Positions 49,834-59,287 are shown, counted from the first letter of the stretch. The stretch is DNA of 64,000 bases from Flavobacterium soyae (GCF_021245985.1 NZ_JAJQXA010000001.1:186001-250000), one strand, 5' to 3'. Numbers and translations are program-made. Notes: a model not told the origin generated them from the sequence alone.

Positions 49834-49868
49834 AAGACCTATTTTTAATGTATCAAAAATAGATCTGA

Positions 49869-50564
49869 ATGAAAAAAAATGTATTCATCATATTTCTTCT
49901 TATAAGTTCAGTCAATCTATTTGGACAGATTAATGTTGTTTCAAAGAAAATTTTCCTTGACTCATTAAATCGTGAAGCTACTCCCGAAAACTATGTCTAT
50001 ACCAGAGTAATTACTAATTATTCTCAAAAAAGCGCGCGCTACGTTGTAACTGATTTTTACAAAAACGGAAGAAAAAAAATGACGGGCTGCACTTTAGATA
50101 AAGACATTTTAAAAAAGGATGGAGAGTTTATTTATTATTTCAAAAATGGATCGAAAGAATCAGTAGTAAATTATTCTGACGATCATAAAGTGGGTAAAGA
50201 GATTAATTGGTATGAAAACCAAAGTAAAAAGTCTGAGAAACAGAATTCGTGGAATCCTAAAACCAAAACAGCTCAAACTTTAATCCTTAATTTTTGGGAT
50301 GAAAATAAAAATCAAACCGTAGTTGATGGAAATGGGGAATATGAAGAAAATGATAAGTTTGTTGCCCAAAAAGGAATGATCAAAAATGGTTTAAAACAAG
50401 GTGTCTGGACAGGAAACGATGCTTTACGTAAAGTTTCATTTACAGATAATTATGATCAGGGAATTCTAATTTCAGGAATGAGTATAGACGAAAACAATAT
50501 AAAACTTTCTTACTCTTCCTTAAATGAAAAGGAAACAGGCAAAAAAATTCAGAAATCAAAATAG
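49869..50564 (+). CDS. secreted protein with MORN/YwqK-like repeats
   Basis: 231 residues. Signal peptide ends VNLFGQ. The body repeats short beta units of the MORN or toxin-antitoxin YwqK kind (VVTDFYKNGRKKMTGCTL; GEFIYYFKNGSKESVVNYSDDHKVGKEINWYENQSKKSEK; KGMIKNGLKQGVWTGND). No catalytic motif. It starts 35 nt after the fRMsr gene and may be cotranscribed. Function unknown; exported MORN-like proteins are common in Bacteroidota. Confidence 0.75.
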   Translation: MKKNVFIIFLLISSVNLFGQINVVSKKIFLDSLNREATPENYVYTRVITNYSQKSARYVVTDFYKNGRKKMTGCTLDKDILKKDGEFIYYFKNGSKESVVNYSDDHKVGKEINWYENQSKKSEKQNSWNPKTKTAQTLILNFWDENKNQTVVDGNGEYEENDKFVAQKGMIKNGLKQGVWTGNDALRKVSFTDNYDQGILISGMSIDENNIKLSYSSLNEKETGKKIQKSK

Positions 50565-50717
50565 ATTTTTGTTTAAAATCAATCTTCAAACCAATCACAA
50601 ATAGCTGTATTTAAAATCAAACTGCCTTAAAATCAGCAAAAAAGGATTATTTTTACCTGAAATTGACTAATTATTAAAATTTTCAAAGTTTAAATTTATT
50701 TTTTCGGAAAAAAGATG

Positions 50718-50725
50718 TAATTTTG
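50718..50725 (+). promoter_or_regulatory. promoter -7 box of rpsO
   Basis: TAATTTTG, matching TAnnTTTG, 55 nt before the rpsO ATG. Confidence 0.6.
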
Positions 50726-50780
50726 CACCCGTCTTACAAAGGATGTATGACATACATAAAAATCATTAAATAATATTGGA

Positions 50781-51047
50781 ATGTATTTAACTAAAGAAAA
50801 GAAAGAAGAGATTTTCGCACAACACGGTGGTGCAACAAACACTGGAAGCGCAGAAGGTCAAATTGCATTGTTCACTTACAGAATTACTCACTTAACTGAA
50901 CACTTGAAAAAAAATCGCCACGATTACAACACTGAGCGTTCTCTTGTACTATTAGTAGGTAAAAGAAGAGCTTTGTTGGATTACTTGAAAAAGAAAGAGA
51001 TCAACAGATATCGTGAGATTATCAAAGTATTGAATATCAGAAAATAA
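50781..51047 (+). CDS. rpsO: 30S ribosomal protein S15
   Basis: 88 residues. Typical S15: MYLTKEKKEEIFAQHGGATNTGSAEGQIALFTYRITHLTEHLKKNRHDYNTERSLVLLVGKRRALLDYLKKK. It binds 16S rRNA early in assembly. The rpsO-pnp order is a widely conserved pair. A short terminator-like hairpin follows at 51057-51086, so expression of pnp may depend on read-through. Confidence 0.98.
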   Translation: MYLTKEKKEEIFAQHGGATNTGSAEGQIALFTYRITHLTEHLKKNRHDYNTERSLVLLVGKRRALLDYLKKKEINRYREIIKVLNIRK

Positions 51048-51056
51048 TCAATATAG

Positions 51057-51086
51057 AAAAGAGGTGCGAGAGTGCCTCTTTTTGTT
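51057..51086 (+). terminator. terminator between rpsO and pnp
   Basis: AAAAGAGG/CCTCTTTT stem with an imperfect inner part and TTTTTG after it. Confidence 0.7.
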
Positions 51087-51212
51087 TTTACATTACAAGC
51101 ATTTACAAGAAAAAAAGTTTGGTTTTTCATTGGGTTTTAGATAACAACAACTACACACAACAACAACTACAACACAACTAAAACCCATTGTATAATCAAA
51201 AAGGAAAAATTT

Positions 51213-53357
51213 ATGATTCCACAAGTTTCAAAAGAAATTATCGATTTAGGAGATGGAAGAAGCATCTCAATCGAAACTGGTAAATTAGCAAAACAAGCCG
51301 ATGGTTCAGTTGTTGTACGTTTAGGAAACTGTATGCTTTTAGCAACTGCAGTATCTGCAAGAACATCTAACCCAGGTGTTGATTTTTTACCATTAACGGT
51401 AGATTACCGTGAAAAATTTGCTGCTGCGGGACGTTTCCCAGGTGGTTTTTTCAAAAGAGAAGCCAGACCAAGTGACAGCGAAGTATTAACAATGAGATTA
51501 GTAGACCGTGTATTGCGTCCGCTTTTCCCAGACGATTACCATGCTGAAACTCAGGTTATGATTCAATTAATGTCTCATGACGACGATGTTATGCCAGATG
51601 CATTAGCTGGTTTAGCAGCATCTGCAGCATTAGCAGTTTCAGATATTCCATTTTACAATTTAATTTCAGAGGTTCGTGTTGCACGTATCGACGGAAAATT
51701 AGTAATCAACCCAAGCAGAGCTGAATTAGAAAAATCTGATATCGATATGATGATCGGTGCTTCTTTAGATTCTGTTGCAATGGTTGAAGGTGAGATGAAA
51801 GAAATCTCTGAAGCTGAAATGGTTGAAGCAATTAAATTTGCTCACGAAGCAATTAAAGTTCAAATTGAAGCGCAGCAGCGTTTAAGAGCAAAACTTAGCT
51901 CTCAGGAATACAGAACGTACGAAGGCGAAGTTGAAGACGAAGCTGTTTACGCTAAAGTAAAAGCTGCCGCTTACGATAAATGTTATGCAATTGCACAAGA
52001 AGCTTCTGGAAAAAGTGAAAGAGGCGAAAAATTTGCAGCTGTAAAAGAAGAAGCTAAAGCTTTATTTACTGAAGAAGAATATGCTGAAAACGCAGATTTA
52101 GCTGGTTTAGTTGGAAAATATTTCTACAAAACAAACAAAGAAGCTGTTCGTAACGTAATTCTTGAAAAAGGAATTCGTTTAGATGGAAGAAAAACTACAG
52201 AAATCAGACCAATTTGGTGTGAAACTGATTATTTACCATCTGTACACGGTTCTTCTTTATTTACACGTGGAGAAACTCAGGCTTTGGCAACTGTAACTTT
52301 AGGAACTTCCAGAGAAGCAAACCAAATCGACTCTCCGTCTGAACAAGGTGAAGAAAAATTCTACTTACACTATAACTTCCCTCCTTTCTCTACTGGTGAA
52401 GCAAAACCATTAAGAGGAACTTCAAGAAGAGAAGTTGGTCACGGTAACTTAGCTCAAAGAGCATTAAAAAATATGATTCCTGCTGATTGTCCTTATACAA
52501 TTCGTGTTGTTTCTGAGGTTTTAGAATCTAACGGTTCTTCTTCTATGGCAACAGTTTGTGCTGGAACAATGGCTTTAATGGATGCTGGTGTTCAAATGGT
52601 AAAACCAGTTTCTGGAATTGCTATGGGATTGATTACTGACGGAGAGAAATTTGCTGTATTGTCAGACATTTTAGGTGATGAAGATCACTTAGGAGATATG
52701 GACTTTAAAGTAACCGGAACTGCTGACGGTATCACAGCTTGTCAAATGGATATCAAAATTGACGGGTTACGTTATGATATTATGGAGCAGGCGCTTAACC
52801 AGGCTCGTGACGGACGTATGCATATTTTAGGTAAATTAACTGAAACTATTGCAGCTCCAAGAGCAGATGTAAAGGCACACGCACCAAAAATCATCACCAG
52901 AACTATTCCTGGAAACTTTATTGGAGCATTAATTGGCCCTGGCGGAAAAGTAATTCAGGAATTACAAAAAGCTACTGGAACAACTATTGTAATTAATGAA
53001 GTTGATGAGCAAGGAGTTATCGAAATCTTAGGTACAGATCCCGCTGGAATTGAAGCAGTATTAGCAAAAATTGCTTCTATTACTTTTAAACCACAATTAG
53101 GAGAAACTTACGAAGTTAAAGTAATCAAAATGCTTGATTTTGGAGCTGTTGTAGAATATACTGCTGCACCAGGAAATGAAGTATTGCTTCACGTATCTGA
53201 ACTTGCTTGGGAACGTACTGAAAATGTTGCCGATGTAGTTAAAATGGGAGATGTTTTCCAAGTGAAATACTTAGGAGTTGACCCTAAAACCAAAAAAGAA
53301 AAAGTGTCTAAAAAAGCACTTGTTCCAAGACCTCCGCGCGAGGACAAAAAAGAGTAA
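51213..53357 (+). CDS. pnp: polynucleotide phosphorylase
   Basis: 714 residues. Phosphorolytic 3'-5' RNA exonuclease. Two RNase PH domains ([50 protein letters not shown]; and [23 protein letters not shown] with [32 protein letters not shown]), a KH domain ([24 protein letters not shown]) and an S1 domain ([20 protein letters not shown]...[24 protein letters not shown]). Full length. A purine/CA-rich leader of 165 bp precedes it. Confidence 0.98.
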   Translation: MIPQVSKEIIDLGDGRSISIETGKLAKQADGSVVVRLGNCMLLATAVSARTSNPGVDFLPLTVDYREKFAAAGRFPGGFFKREARPSDSEVLTMRLVDRVLRPLFPDDYHAETQVMIQLMSHDDDVMPDALAGLAASAALAVSDIPFYNLISEVRVARIDGKLVINPSRAELEKSDIDMMIGASLDSVAMVEGEMKEISEAEMVEAIKFAHEAIKVQIEAQQRLRAKLSSQEYRTYEGEVEDEAVYAKVKAAAYDKCYAIAQEASGKSERGEKFAAVKEEAKALFTEEEYAENADLAGLVGKYFYKTNKEAVRNVILEKGIRLDGRKTTEIRPIWCETDYLPSVHGSSLFTRGETQALATVTLGTSREANQIDSPSEQGEEKFYLHYNFPPFSTGEAKPLRGTSRREVGHGNLAQRALKNMIPADCPYTIRVVSEVLESNGSSSMATVCAGTMALMDAGVQMVKPVSGIAMGLITDGEKFAVLSDILGDEDHLGDMDFKVTGTADGITACQMDIKIDGLRYDIMEQALNQARDGRMHILGKLTETIAAPRADVKAHAPKIITRTIPGNFIGALIGPGGKVIQELQKATGTTIVINEVDEQGVIEILGTDPAGIEAVLAKIASITFKPQLGETYEVKVIKMLDFGAVVEYTAAPGNEVLLHVSELAWERTENVADVVKMGDVFQVKYLGVDPKTKKEKVSKKALVPRPPREDKKE

Positions 53358-53390
53358 TCAGATCTTAGTTTACTAAAGGTTTATTCATAG

Positions 53391-53425
53391 AAAACCCCAG
53401 CTCATTTATTTGAGTTGGGGTTTTT
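53391..53425 (+). terminator. terminator of pnp
   Basis: AAAACCCCAGCTCA/TGAGTTGGGGTTTT hairpin (one G-T pair) and T run, 34 nt after the stop. Confidence 0.9.
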
Positions 53426-53429
53426 AAAT

Positions 53430-53683
53430 TTAATTAAACAGCTTATTCTTCTTGAAAGGAATTTTATTACGAATCAAATAGGCATGATAACAACTGGGAA
53501 CATCAAATGTCCATTTTGGAAGAATTAAGATGATAAGTAAAACATCTATATGACCAATAATCCCAAAAAGATTAAAACAACAAGTTCTTTTCTAATTTCG
53601 GCTCCAAAATTATAAGTCAGCATTATTAAAATTGGCCCTAATAAAAGCCTGAAAGCGATAAGCAGGATTGGTATATTTTTCAT
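53430..53683 (-). pseudogene. remnant of a CDP-alcohol phosphatidyltransferase
   Basis: From ATG 53683 the frame reads MKNIPILLIAFRLLLGPILI then ends in LVVLIFLGLLVI and a stop. A second frame then gives GHIDVLLIILILPKWTFDV... CYHAYLIRNKIPFKKNKLFN and a stop at 53430. These resemble the N- and C-termini of one CDP-alcohol phosphatidyltransferase family (about 200 residues). The central part with the catalytic D-G-x2-A-R-x8-G-x3-D-x3-D motif is missing, and the length of 254 bp is not a multiple of three. An internal deletion of roughly 110 codons plus frameshift is the simplest reading. It lies 11 bp after the 53695 gene on the same strand. Confidence 0.75.
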
Positions 53684-53694
53684 TTGTTTTATTT

Positions 53695-54528
53695 TTATTT
53701 CTTAAACTGCCAGTTAAAAAAAGGAAGCTTACGTTTTCCGTTTGTATTCCAAAGACCAAATTGCATTCCTCGTAATTCTTTAGAATTATTAAACAATCCG
53801 ATCTGAATTCCGTTATGTCGTCTGGAAACGTTTGATGACCCAATTTGAATTCCATTTCCCGAATCAGATATATTTGCTAAACCCGAAATACTCACCCCAG
53901 AAAAGCTCTTCGTATTCAATATCCCTCCAACAGAAAATCCATTCATTTTATTCATTCCTGAAATTATCGAAATATTTATCCCTCTTAATTCTGCACCACC
54001 CATAAATCCTCCTGAACTGATGTTTAAACCATTTATCTTAATATAAGTATCGGTTCGGTCATCAAAAAAAGCTACGTTACTAATAACATTATCATTAATT
54101 CCAACTAAAAAAGATTCAAATGGAACATTAATCGAAATTGTAAATAAAGCTACTGACAAAGGACTCGCCTCAACATTTAATCCATTAATTATTTGAAGTT
54201 TAATTTTTTCATTCTCATAATGCCCTACTCCCAAAGCAAAACCATTTACTTTATTTACTCTTCTGGATATTGGAGACAGGCTAAAAATCTTTATGCTGTC
54301 ATTCCTTAAGCCATTATTAGATTTCCATCTGAAATAGTGCAGATCAATATCTTTTCCATCAAATTCTACAGAAGGGCCTGCCGAAATATTACTAGCCAAA
54401 GTATCAACGGTTTTTGATGAACCATCCTGTCCAAAGCAAAAGGTGGCAAACAAGAGAAGACTTATAAATTGTACACTGTGAAAACTGCCAAAAGAATTGA
54501 CAATCCTAACTTGATTTATCATTTTCAT
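53695..54528 (-). CDS. LA_2272-type surface-repeat protein
   Basis: 277 residues. A hydrophobic signal-like segment (FISLLLFATFCFGQ) ends near residue 34. The rest is built of short repeats with an N-G-x-x-x-G core (INGLNISSGGFMGGAELRGINISIISGMNKMNGFSVGGILNTKSFSGVSISGLANISDSGNGIQIG), suggesting a beta-solenoid. It ends ELRGMQFGLWNTNGKRKLPFFNW, the usual ending of this family. Exported, function unknown. Divergent from the regulator at 54632, which may control it. Confidence 0.8.
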   Translation of the reverse strand: MKMINQVRIVNSFGSFHSVQFISLLLFATFCFGQDGSSKTVDTLASNISAGPSVEFDGKDIDLHYFRWKSNNGLRNDSIKIFSLSPISRRVNKVNGFALGVGHYENEKIKLQIINGLNVEASPLSVALFTISINVPFESFLVGINDNVISNVAFFDDRTDTYIKINGLNISSGGFMGGAELRGINISIISGMNKMNGFSVGGILNTKSFSGVSISGLANISDSGNGIQIGSSNVSRRHNGIQIGLFNNSKELRGMQFGLWNTNGKRKLPFFNWQFKK

Positions 54529-54553
54529 ACTGTTTCTTTTTAAAATTACAGGA

Positions 54554-54561
54554 CAAACCTA
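54554..54561 (-). promoter_or_regulatory. promoter -7 box of the surface-repeat gene
   Basis: Minus-strand TAGGTTTG, matching TAnnTTTG, 25 nt before the ATG at 54528. Confidence 0.5.
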
Positions 54562-54581
54562 TTGCATTTATCACATATCAA

Positions 54582-54616
54582 TTTGCACAAAACAATAAAA
54601 CATTTTATTATATTTG
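54582..54616 (+). promoter_or_regulatory. promoter of the 54632 regulator gene
   Basis: TTTG at 54582-54585 and TATATTTG at 54609-54616, 23 nt apart. The -7 box overlaps the palindrome at 54612-54630. Confidence 0.6.
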
Positions 54617-54630
54617 CGATTATCGCAAAT
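54612..54630 (+). promoter_or_regulatory. palindromic operator at the regulator start
   Basis: ATTTGCGATTATCGCAAAT: a perfect 9-bp inverted repeat around one T, overlapping the -7 box and the expected transcription start and ending one base before the ATG at 54632. This is a good place for autorepression. Confidence 0.7.
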
Positions 54631-54631
54631 T

Positions 54632-55594
54632 ATGAAACATCAGGAATCATTTTTAAAAGCTATTAGAAGTAAAATTTCTAAATCAAATTCTTTGATAGAT
54701 GAGATTGCTTCTATTCTGGAAATCAGTTATGATGCATCGCATCGAAGGATATCACAAAAGAGTAAATTTTCTATTGATGAAACCATCATACTGGCCAATC
54801 ATTTTAATATTTCATTGGATAATTTATTTTCTCAAAAAGAAAAAGTTATTGTAGAAAAAACAATTGAGATTGAATCATTAAAAGATATGCTTCAATATTT
54901 TAAAGCATCAGCACAGCAAGTTGAAATATTGACAAAGAACTCCAAAACAAAACTTTATTATTCTGCCAAGGATATTCCGTTGTTCTATTTTATGGATGGA
55001 ACAATTTTGTCAAAATTTAAAGCTTTTGTATGGCTGAATCTTTTAAATACAAATCAAAAAAAAGTATCATTCGAAAATTTTGTGATTGAAGAATCTTTTA
55101 CCGAGTATATGCAAACCTTAAAAAAAGCATACGAAAACACTGCTGTAAATGAAATCTGGAATGACACAACCATAAATAGCAGTTTACAGCAGATTCTCTA
55201 TTTTTATGAAGCCGGCTTATTAAATTTAAAAAATGCCAATGCACTTTGTAAAGACTTAAAGAGAATTCTAAATTTAATACAAGCAAAATGCAATGATCCT
55301 AATAATAACTTTGCTCTTTATTATAACGAACTAATATTATTGAACAATAACATGCTCATAGAAACGGAAGAAAAACTAACTATGTTTGTTCCTTATACTC
55401 TCTTGGGTTATTTTATTACAGACAATGAAGACAGCTGTAAAAATGTGCACCAGTTTTTTAAACAGCAAATTATCAACTCAATAGCCTTAGGGCAATCAGG
55501 AATTAAAGAACAAAATCTTTTCTTTAATCGTGCCATTCGAAAAATAGATTATTATCTCGAAAAGATTAATTCGCAAGTCGATTTATTATTTTAA
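54632..55594 (+). CDS. helix-turn-helix transcriptional regulator, Bacteroidota type
   Basis: 320 residues from ATG 54632 (MKHQESFLKAIRSKIS). A TTG at 54614 would put the start inside the operator. The N-terminal 75 residues look like an XRE-like HTH (NSLIDEIASILEISYDASHRRISQKSKFSIDETIILANHFNISLDNLFS). The remaining 240 are alpha-helical with no named motif. The C-terminal part probably senses a signal or dimerises. It is divergent from the surface-repeat gene and preceded by a palindrome, suggesting it regulates itself and perhaps that gene. Confidence 0.75.
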   Translation: MKHQESFLKAIRSKISKSNSLIDEIASILEISYDASHRRISQKSKFSIDETIILANHFNISLDNLFSQKEKVIVEKTIEIESLKDMLQYFKASAQQVEILTKNSKTKLYYSAKDIPLFYFMDGTILSKFKAFVWLNLLNTNQKKVSFENFVIEESFTEYMQTLKKAYENTAVNEIWNDTTINSSLQQILYFYEAGLLNLKNANALCKDLKRILNLIQAKCNDPNNNFALYYNELILLNNNMLIETEEKLTMFVPYTLLGYFITDNEDSCKNVHQFFKQQIINSIALGQSGIKEQNLFFNRAIRKIDYYLEKINSQVDLLF

Positions 55595-55789
55595 TGTTTT
55601 AAGCCGTATCTGCAACAATTTATTTCCTGGTTTTTTCATTTTTTTTAAAGCAAATTATAATTTTATATCTATGAACAGCAATAAATGAATGATTTAACAA
55701 AAAAAACACGACAATCCTTATATTTTCTTAAAGAAATAAAATATCTTTAACCCACCAAAAATAAAATTATTAACCCTAAAAACCTTATT

Positions 55790-56182
55790 ATGGACTTTAA
55801 TGTCATTCAAATCACAAGAATTAACTCAGAACCTTTTTCTTTTACAGACAAAGTGAATATTACTTTTCCGGTTCCGCCTTTGGCTTCAGCTAAAATTTAC
55901 GAAAATGAAGGATCAAAAACATTAAAAATTTGTGCTACTGTATACATTAACTCTAAAGATTCGCAAAATCCGGTAGTTGGAACACTAACAGAACATCTTA
56001 ACACTGTCGAAATTTATTTTGACTATGACTGGGATGAAGAAACACCGGATACTTACGATGTATGGTATATTGAAATAGATTATGCTTCTGAAAGTGTTGA
56101 AAATATTACTACTGTAATGTCATATTTAAGAAATATTGATCCTGAAACATCTAGAGGAACAGAGACATCTGTAGGTCGTTAA
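55790..56182 (+). CDS. hypothetical protein
   Basis: 130 residues, beta-rich and acidic with no signal peptide: MDFNVIQITRINSEPFSF, VYINSKDSQNPVVGTLTEHLNTVEIYFDYDWDEETPDTYDVWYIEIDYASESVENITTV. It ends SRGTETSVGR. I do not recognise it. It has its own gap on both sides (195 bp upstream, 115 bp downstream with a hairpin at 56206-56248). Confidence 0.65.
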   Translation: MDFNVIQITRINSEPFSFTDKVNITFPVPPLASAKIYENEGSKTLKICATVYINSKDSQNPVVGTLTEHLNTVEIYFDYDWDEETPDTYDVWYIEIDYASESVENITTVMSYLRNIDPETSRGTETSVGR

Positions 56183-56205
56183 ACCCTCACAATAGATATT
56201 TTACT

Positions 56206-56248
56206 AACATCGTTTATTGAGATTATAAATTATCCATTAAACGATGTT
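56206..56248. other. 11-bp hairpin after the 55790 gene
   Basis: AACATCGTTTA pairs with TAAACGATGTT across 21 nt. Only a weak T-rich stretch follows, so it may be a terminator or a regulatory site for the kinase gene. Confidence 0.5.
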
Positions 56249-56297
56249 TCCTCATTATATAATATTTTCTTGTTAAATTCTAAACAAAAAATGAGTA

Positions 56298-58022
56298 ATG
56301 CTTATTATTAGATTTTTTTTAAATTTATTGATTGTTTGCTCTCCTTTCTTGTTGTTTTCTCAATCGTCAAACAAACAGTTAAACGAAGTGCTAAAGAAAA
56401 AAGAGATTGAATTCAAAAATGAATTGAATTTTAGCAAAGCTTCTAACTTTTTTATTAAAAAAAATTGGGACTCGACTTTGGTCAGTTCTATGAAACAATT
56501 AAATATTAATAAAAATAAAGAACTCGCAGATTATTGTCACTTTTTTAGGGGATATAGCTTTATTGAAAAAAAATTATTTAAAGAAGCAAAATTTGAATTA
56601 AACTTAATTTCTAAAAAATTCACGTTCTATTCTTTAGTCAACAAAAACTTAGGTGATGCTTCAATAGAGTTAAAAGAATTTGAAAAAGCAATTATATATT
56701 TCAAAAAAATAGAAAAACTTAAATCCTTAAATCAACAAGGCTTAAAAATTAGTCTTATTTATCAAAATTTAGGAATTTGTCATTTACACCTAAATGATTT
56801 TATTAAAGCGGAAGAGTATCTTTTTAAAAGTTTAGAAATTCTGGAAATAGAAAAAGACATTATAAATTTATTTTGCATTTATAATGATATTGCGAACTTA
56901 TACTATATTCAATATAAAGACCAACAAGCAATTCCTTATTTTGAAAAAGCATATGATTTATCAAAAAAAACAGTTGATTTTGACATAAAGAGAAAAGCTT
57001 CATTAAACATGTCTGTTGTTGAAGAAAATAAAGGCAATTTTAAGAAGGCATTGTTTTACAGAAAAGAATCTGCTCAATGGAAAGATTCCTTAAACAATCA
57101 AAGCAAAATTTGGGCTCTGGCAGATTACGAAAAAAAATTCGCTGTAGCACAAAAACAAAAACAAATTAAAGTACTCGAAGTAGAAAATGAGCTAAAAAAT
57201 GCACAGCGTAATACATTATTTTTCTCGGCTATTGGTCTTTTATTAATTTTAACCGGCGGAGTTTATTTATATGCACAAAAAGTAAAAAATGGAAAAACCA
57301 TCTTACGCCAAAAAAACAAACTCGACGAACTCAATGCAACAAAAGACCAGCTGTTTTCTATTGTAAGTCATGATTTACGTTCGTCTGTAAATGCATTAAA
57401 AAACAGTAATTCTAAATTATCTGCTACACTTGAAAATAAAAACTACGACGAGTTAAATCATTTAATTATTCAGAATAGCAGTATTGCAAACGGCACTTAT
57501 AGTTTATTAGATAATTTATTACACTGGGCATTACTGCAGACAAAACAATTATATTTTCACAAGGAATCTGTTCACTTATATTCTGTTGTACAACAAATTG
57601 AATATAATTATAAGCCTTTATTGCTGGATAAATCTATTACATTCGAAAATTCAGTTTCAAAAAATATCTTTCTGTTTGTTGATCTTGATTCTTTAAAAAT
57701 TGTATTTAGAAATTTACTGGACAATGCCATTAAATTTTCTAATGAAAATGGACAAATTACCTTTTCGGCAAATGAAACAGACTCTGATTTTTGTCAGGTT
57801 ATAATTCAGGATACCGGAATTGGAATGAATGAAAACACTATTAAGGAATTGCTTTATGAAGGCGAATTACTGGCCAAAAAAGGCAATTCAGAAATTATAG
57901 GTACTGGTTTGGGTTTACAATTATGTAAACAAATGATAAAGAAAAACTCTGGAACGTTTAATATCGAAAGCGAACTCAATAAAGGGACTAAAATGATATT
58001 AACGTTCCCAAAAACTAAATGA
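56298..58022 (+). CDS. TPR sensor histidine kinase
   Basis: 574 residues. The signal-like N-terminus LIIRFFLNLLIVCSPFLLFSQ exports a TPR array (about 30-280, e.g. SLIYQNLGICHLHLNDFIKAEEYLFKSLEIL). A membrane helix near 305-325 (TLFFSAIGLLLILTGGVYLYAQ) is followed by a coiled coil, the H-box in FSIVSHDLRSSVNALK, the N-box FRNLLDNAIKFSNENG, and G-boxes DTGIGMN and GTGLGLQLCKQMI. It senses something outside through the TPRs. The LytTR regulator starts 1 nt after its stop, so the two form a two-component pair. Confidence 0.93.
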   Translation: MLIIRFFLNLLIVCSPFLLFSQSSNKQLNEVLKKKEIEFKNELNFSKASNFFIKKNWDSTLVSSMKQLNINKNKELADYCHFFRGYSFIEKKLFKEAKFELNLISKKFTFYSLVNKNLGDASIELKEFEKAIIYFKKIEKLKSLNQQGLKISLIYQNLGICHLHLNDFIKAEEYLFKSLEILEIEKDIINLFCIYNDIANLYYIQYKDQQAIPYFEKAYDLSKKTVDFDIKRKASLNMSVVEENKGNFKKALFYRKESAQWKDSLNNQSKIWALADYEKKFAVAQKQKQIKVLEVENELKNAQRNTLFFSAIGLLLILTGGVYLYAQKVKNGKTILRQKNKLDELNATKDQLFSIVSHDLRSSVNALKNSNSKLSATLENKNYDELNHLIIQNSSIANGTYSLLDNLLHWALLQTKQLYFHKESVHLYSVVQQIEYNYKPLLLDKSITFENSVSKNIFLFVDLDSLKIVFRNLLDNAIKFSNENGQITFSANETDSDFCQVIIQDTGIGMNENTIKELLYEGELLAKKGNSEIIGTGLGLQLCKQMIKKNSGTFNIESELNKGTKMILTFPKTK

Positions 58023-58023
58023 A

Positions 58024-58770
58024 ATGGATAATATTAATGTTTTAATTATAGAAGATACTTTAGAGCAGAGTGATGAACTTGTAAAAGTATTGCTGGACAA
58101 CAATTATAATGTTGCCGGAGTTGCCGCAAACTATACAGATGCATTAAAACTTTTTTATGAAAAGCCTGTTGATATAATTATAATTGATGTTTTCCTGGAT
58201 GGAAAACCTGACGGAATAACTTTTGCAGAGTCTATTAATATAATTCCTCATGCATCTAAACCATTTGTTTTTTTAACAAGTTCTCAGGATCGCCAGATTT
58301 TTGAAAGGGCAAAACTTACCAGACCTTTCAGCTTTTTAATGAAACCTTTTAATGAACTTGAAATTTTGTATGCCTTAGAAATGGCCGTCGAAAAGTTTTA
58401 TGAGCAGACCAATGTCTTTTTGAGTGAAGAACAAAATACAGTTATCAGTAATGATTCTTTATTTATTAAAAAGAAAAACTCATTGAAAAAAGTTGCACTT
58501 GAAGACATTCTGTATATTGAAGTTGAAGAACGTTACTGCAATATTATAACCGAAAAAGAAAAATTTGTAATCCTAATTTCATTGACTAAAATCAGCGATT
58601 TATTAGACAAAAATAAATTTATAAAAACGCATCGCAATACGATCGTAAATACGGATAAGATAGAAGAAATTATTCTTGCAGATAACCTTATTATCCTCAA
58701 AGGAAATCATAAAATAAATTTGAGTGATACCTACAAAGATTTTATAAAAAAGATGAATATTTTATCTTAA
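58024..58770 (+). CDS. LytTR response regulator
   Basis: 248 residues. Receiver domain: acidic pocket IIEDTLEQSDEL (E9/D10 region), phosphoacceptor D55 in DIIIIDVFLDGKPDG, Ser/Thr switch in FLTSSQDR, and Lys in SFLMKPFNE. The C-terminal LytTR DNA-binding domain follows (ILYIEVEERYCNIITEKEKF; FIKTHRNTIVNTDKIEEI). It is partnered with the kinase just upstream. Two direct 9-mers 21 bp apart at 58866-58895 are a candidate binding site. Confidence 0.95.
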   Translation: MDNINVLIIEDTLEQSDELVKVLLDNNYNVAGVAANYTDALKLFYEKPVDIIIIDVFLDGKPDGITFAESINIIPHASKPFVFLTSSQDRQIFERAKLTRPFSFLMKPFNELEILYALEMAVEKFYEQTNVFLSEEQNTVISNDSLFIKKKNSLKKVALEDILYIEVEERYCNIITEKEKFVILISLTKISDLLDKNKFIKTHRNTIVNTDKIEEIILADNLIILKGNHKINLSDTYKDFIKKMNILS

Positions 58771-58792
58771 TTATATTTCACCTCAAAATTAT

Positions 58793-58817
58793 ATCCTCTT
58801 TTCAGGAGGATTTTTTT
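58793..58817 (+). terminator. terminator of the two-component operon
   Basis: ATCCTC, TTTTCAG loop, GAGGAT, then a run of seven T. Confidence 0.85.
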
Positions 58818-58865
58818 ATGCTTATTTGAAAGAAAAAACTTTAAGGCAGCAAGCAATTTATGGGA

Positions 58866-58895
58866 TTCATGACACAGAAAAAGGGTTTCGTGACA
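58866..58895 (+). promoter_or_regulatory. candidate LytTR binding site
   Basis: TTCATGACA (58866-58874) and TTCGTGACA (58887-58895): direct 9-bp repeats with one difference, 12 bp between, 21 bp start to start, which is the layout of LytTR/AgrA sites (two half-sites two helical turns apart). It ends 29 nt before a -7-like TACTTTTA (58925), so it sits just upstream of the -33 position. Confidence 0.55.
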
Positions 58896-58958
58896 TTTTC
58901 ACACTTATAGAATGAGATCAAAATTACTTTTATCTCTCCTAAATCAAAATAAAAATAG

Positions 58959-59210
58959 ATGAAGATAGCGTTAACGAGAAACCCTGAAATGAAACTTTTA
59001 CCAACTATAAAGAAAATTAAAAACAATCCGTGGGTTGGAGTTGTTGTTTCTTTGGCTATTATTATTCCTTGTTTATATAAAATTTTAGACGATGTTACAG
59101 TTTTAAGATTAGAATATATCTTACTGGCCGTTGCATTTCCAATTTATATAAGATCGCTAAAAAAAATATTCGACGAAATCCTTGATAAGACTGATGATTT
59201 CTACGATTGA
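58959..59210 (+). CDS. small membrane protein, candidate LytTR target
   Basis: 83 residues, or 73 from a second ATG at 58989. It has two hydrophobic segments (WVGVVVSLAIIIPCLYKIL and YILLAVAFPIYI) and an acidic C-terminus (FDEILDKTDDFYD). I do not recognise the family. It stands alone between the LytTR operon and a terminator, and is preceded by the direct repeat at 58866-58895. It is a plausible output of the two-component system. Confidence 0.6.
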   Translation: MKIALTRNPEMKLLPTIKKIKNNPWVGVVVSLAIIIPCLYKILDDVTVLRLEYILLAVAFPIYIRSLKKIFDEILDKTDDFYD

Positions 59211-59251
59211 AACTTAAATATACAATTCTAACTCCAATCAAATTATTCGTT

Positions 59252-59287
59252 AAAAACCCTAAATCACAATGATGATTTAGGGTTTTT
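59252..59287 (+). terminator. terminator after the small membrane protein
   Basis: Perfect 15-bp stem AAAAACCCTAAATCA/TGATTTAGGGTTTTT with 6-nt loop. Confidence 0.9.

Noticed and set aside
54614..54631. TTG at 54614 as start of the regulator
   Set aside because: It falls within the -7 box and palindrome; the ATG at 54632 is a better start.
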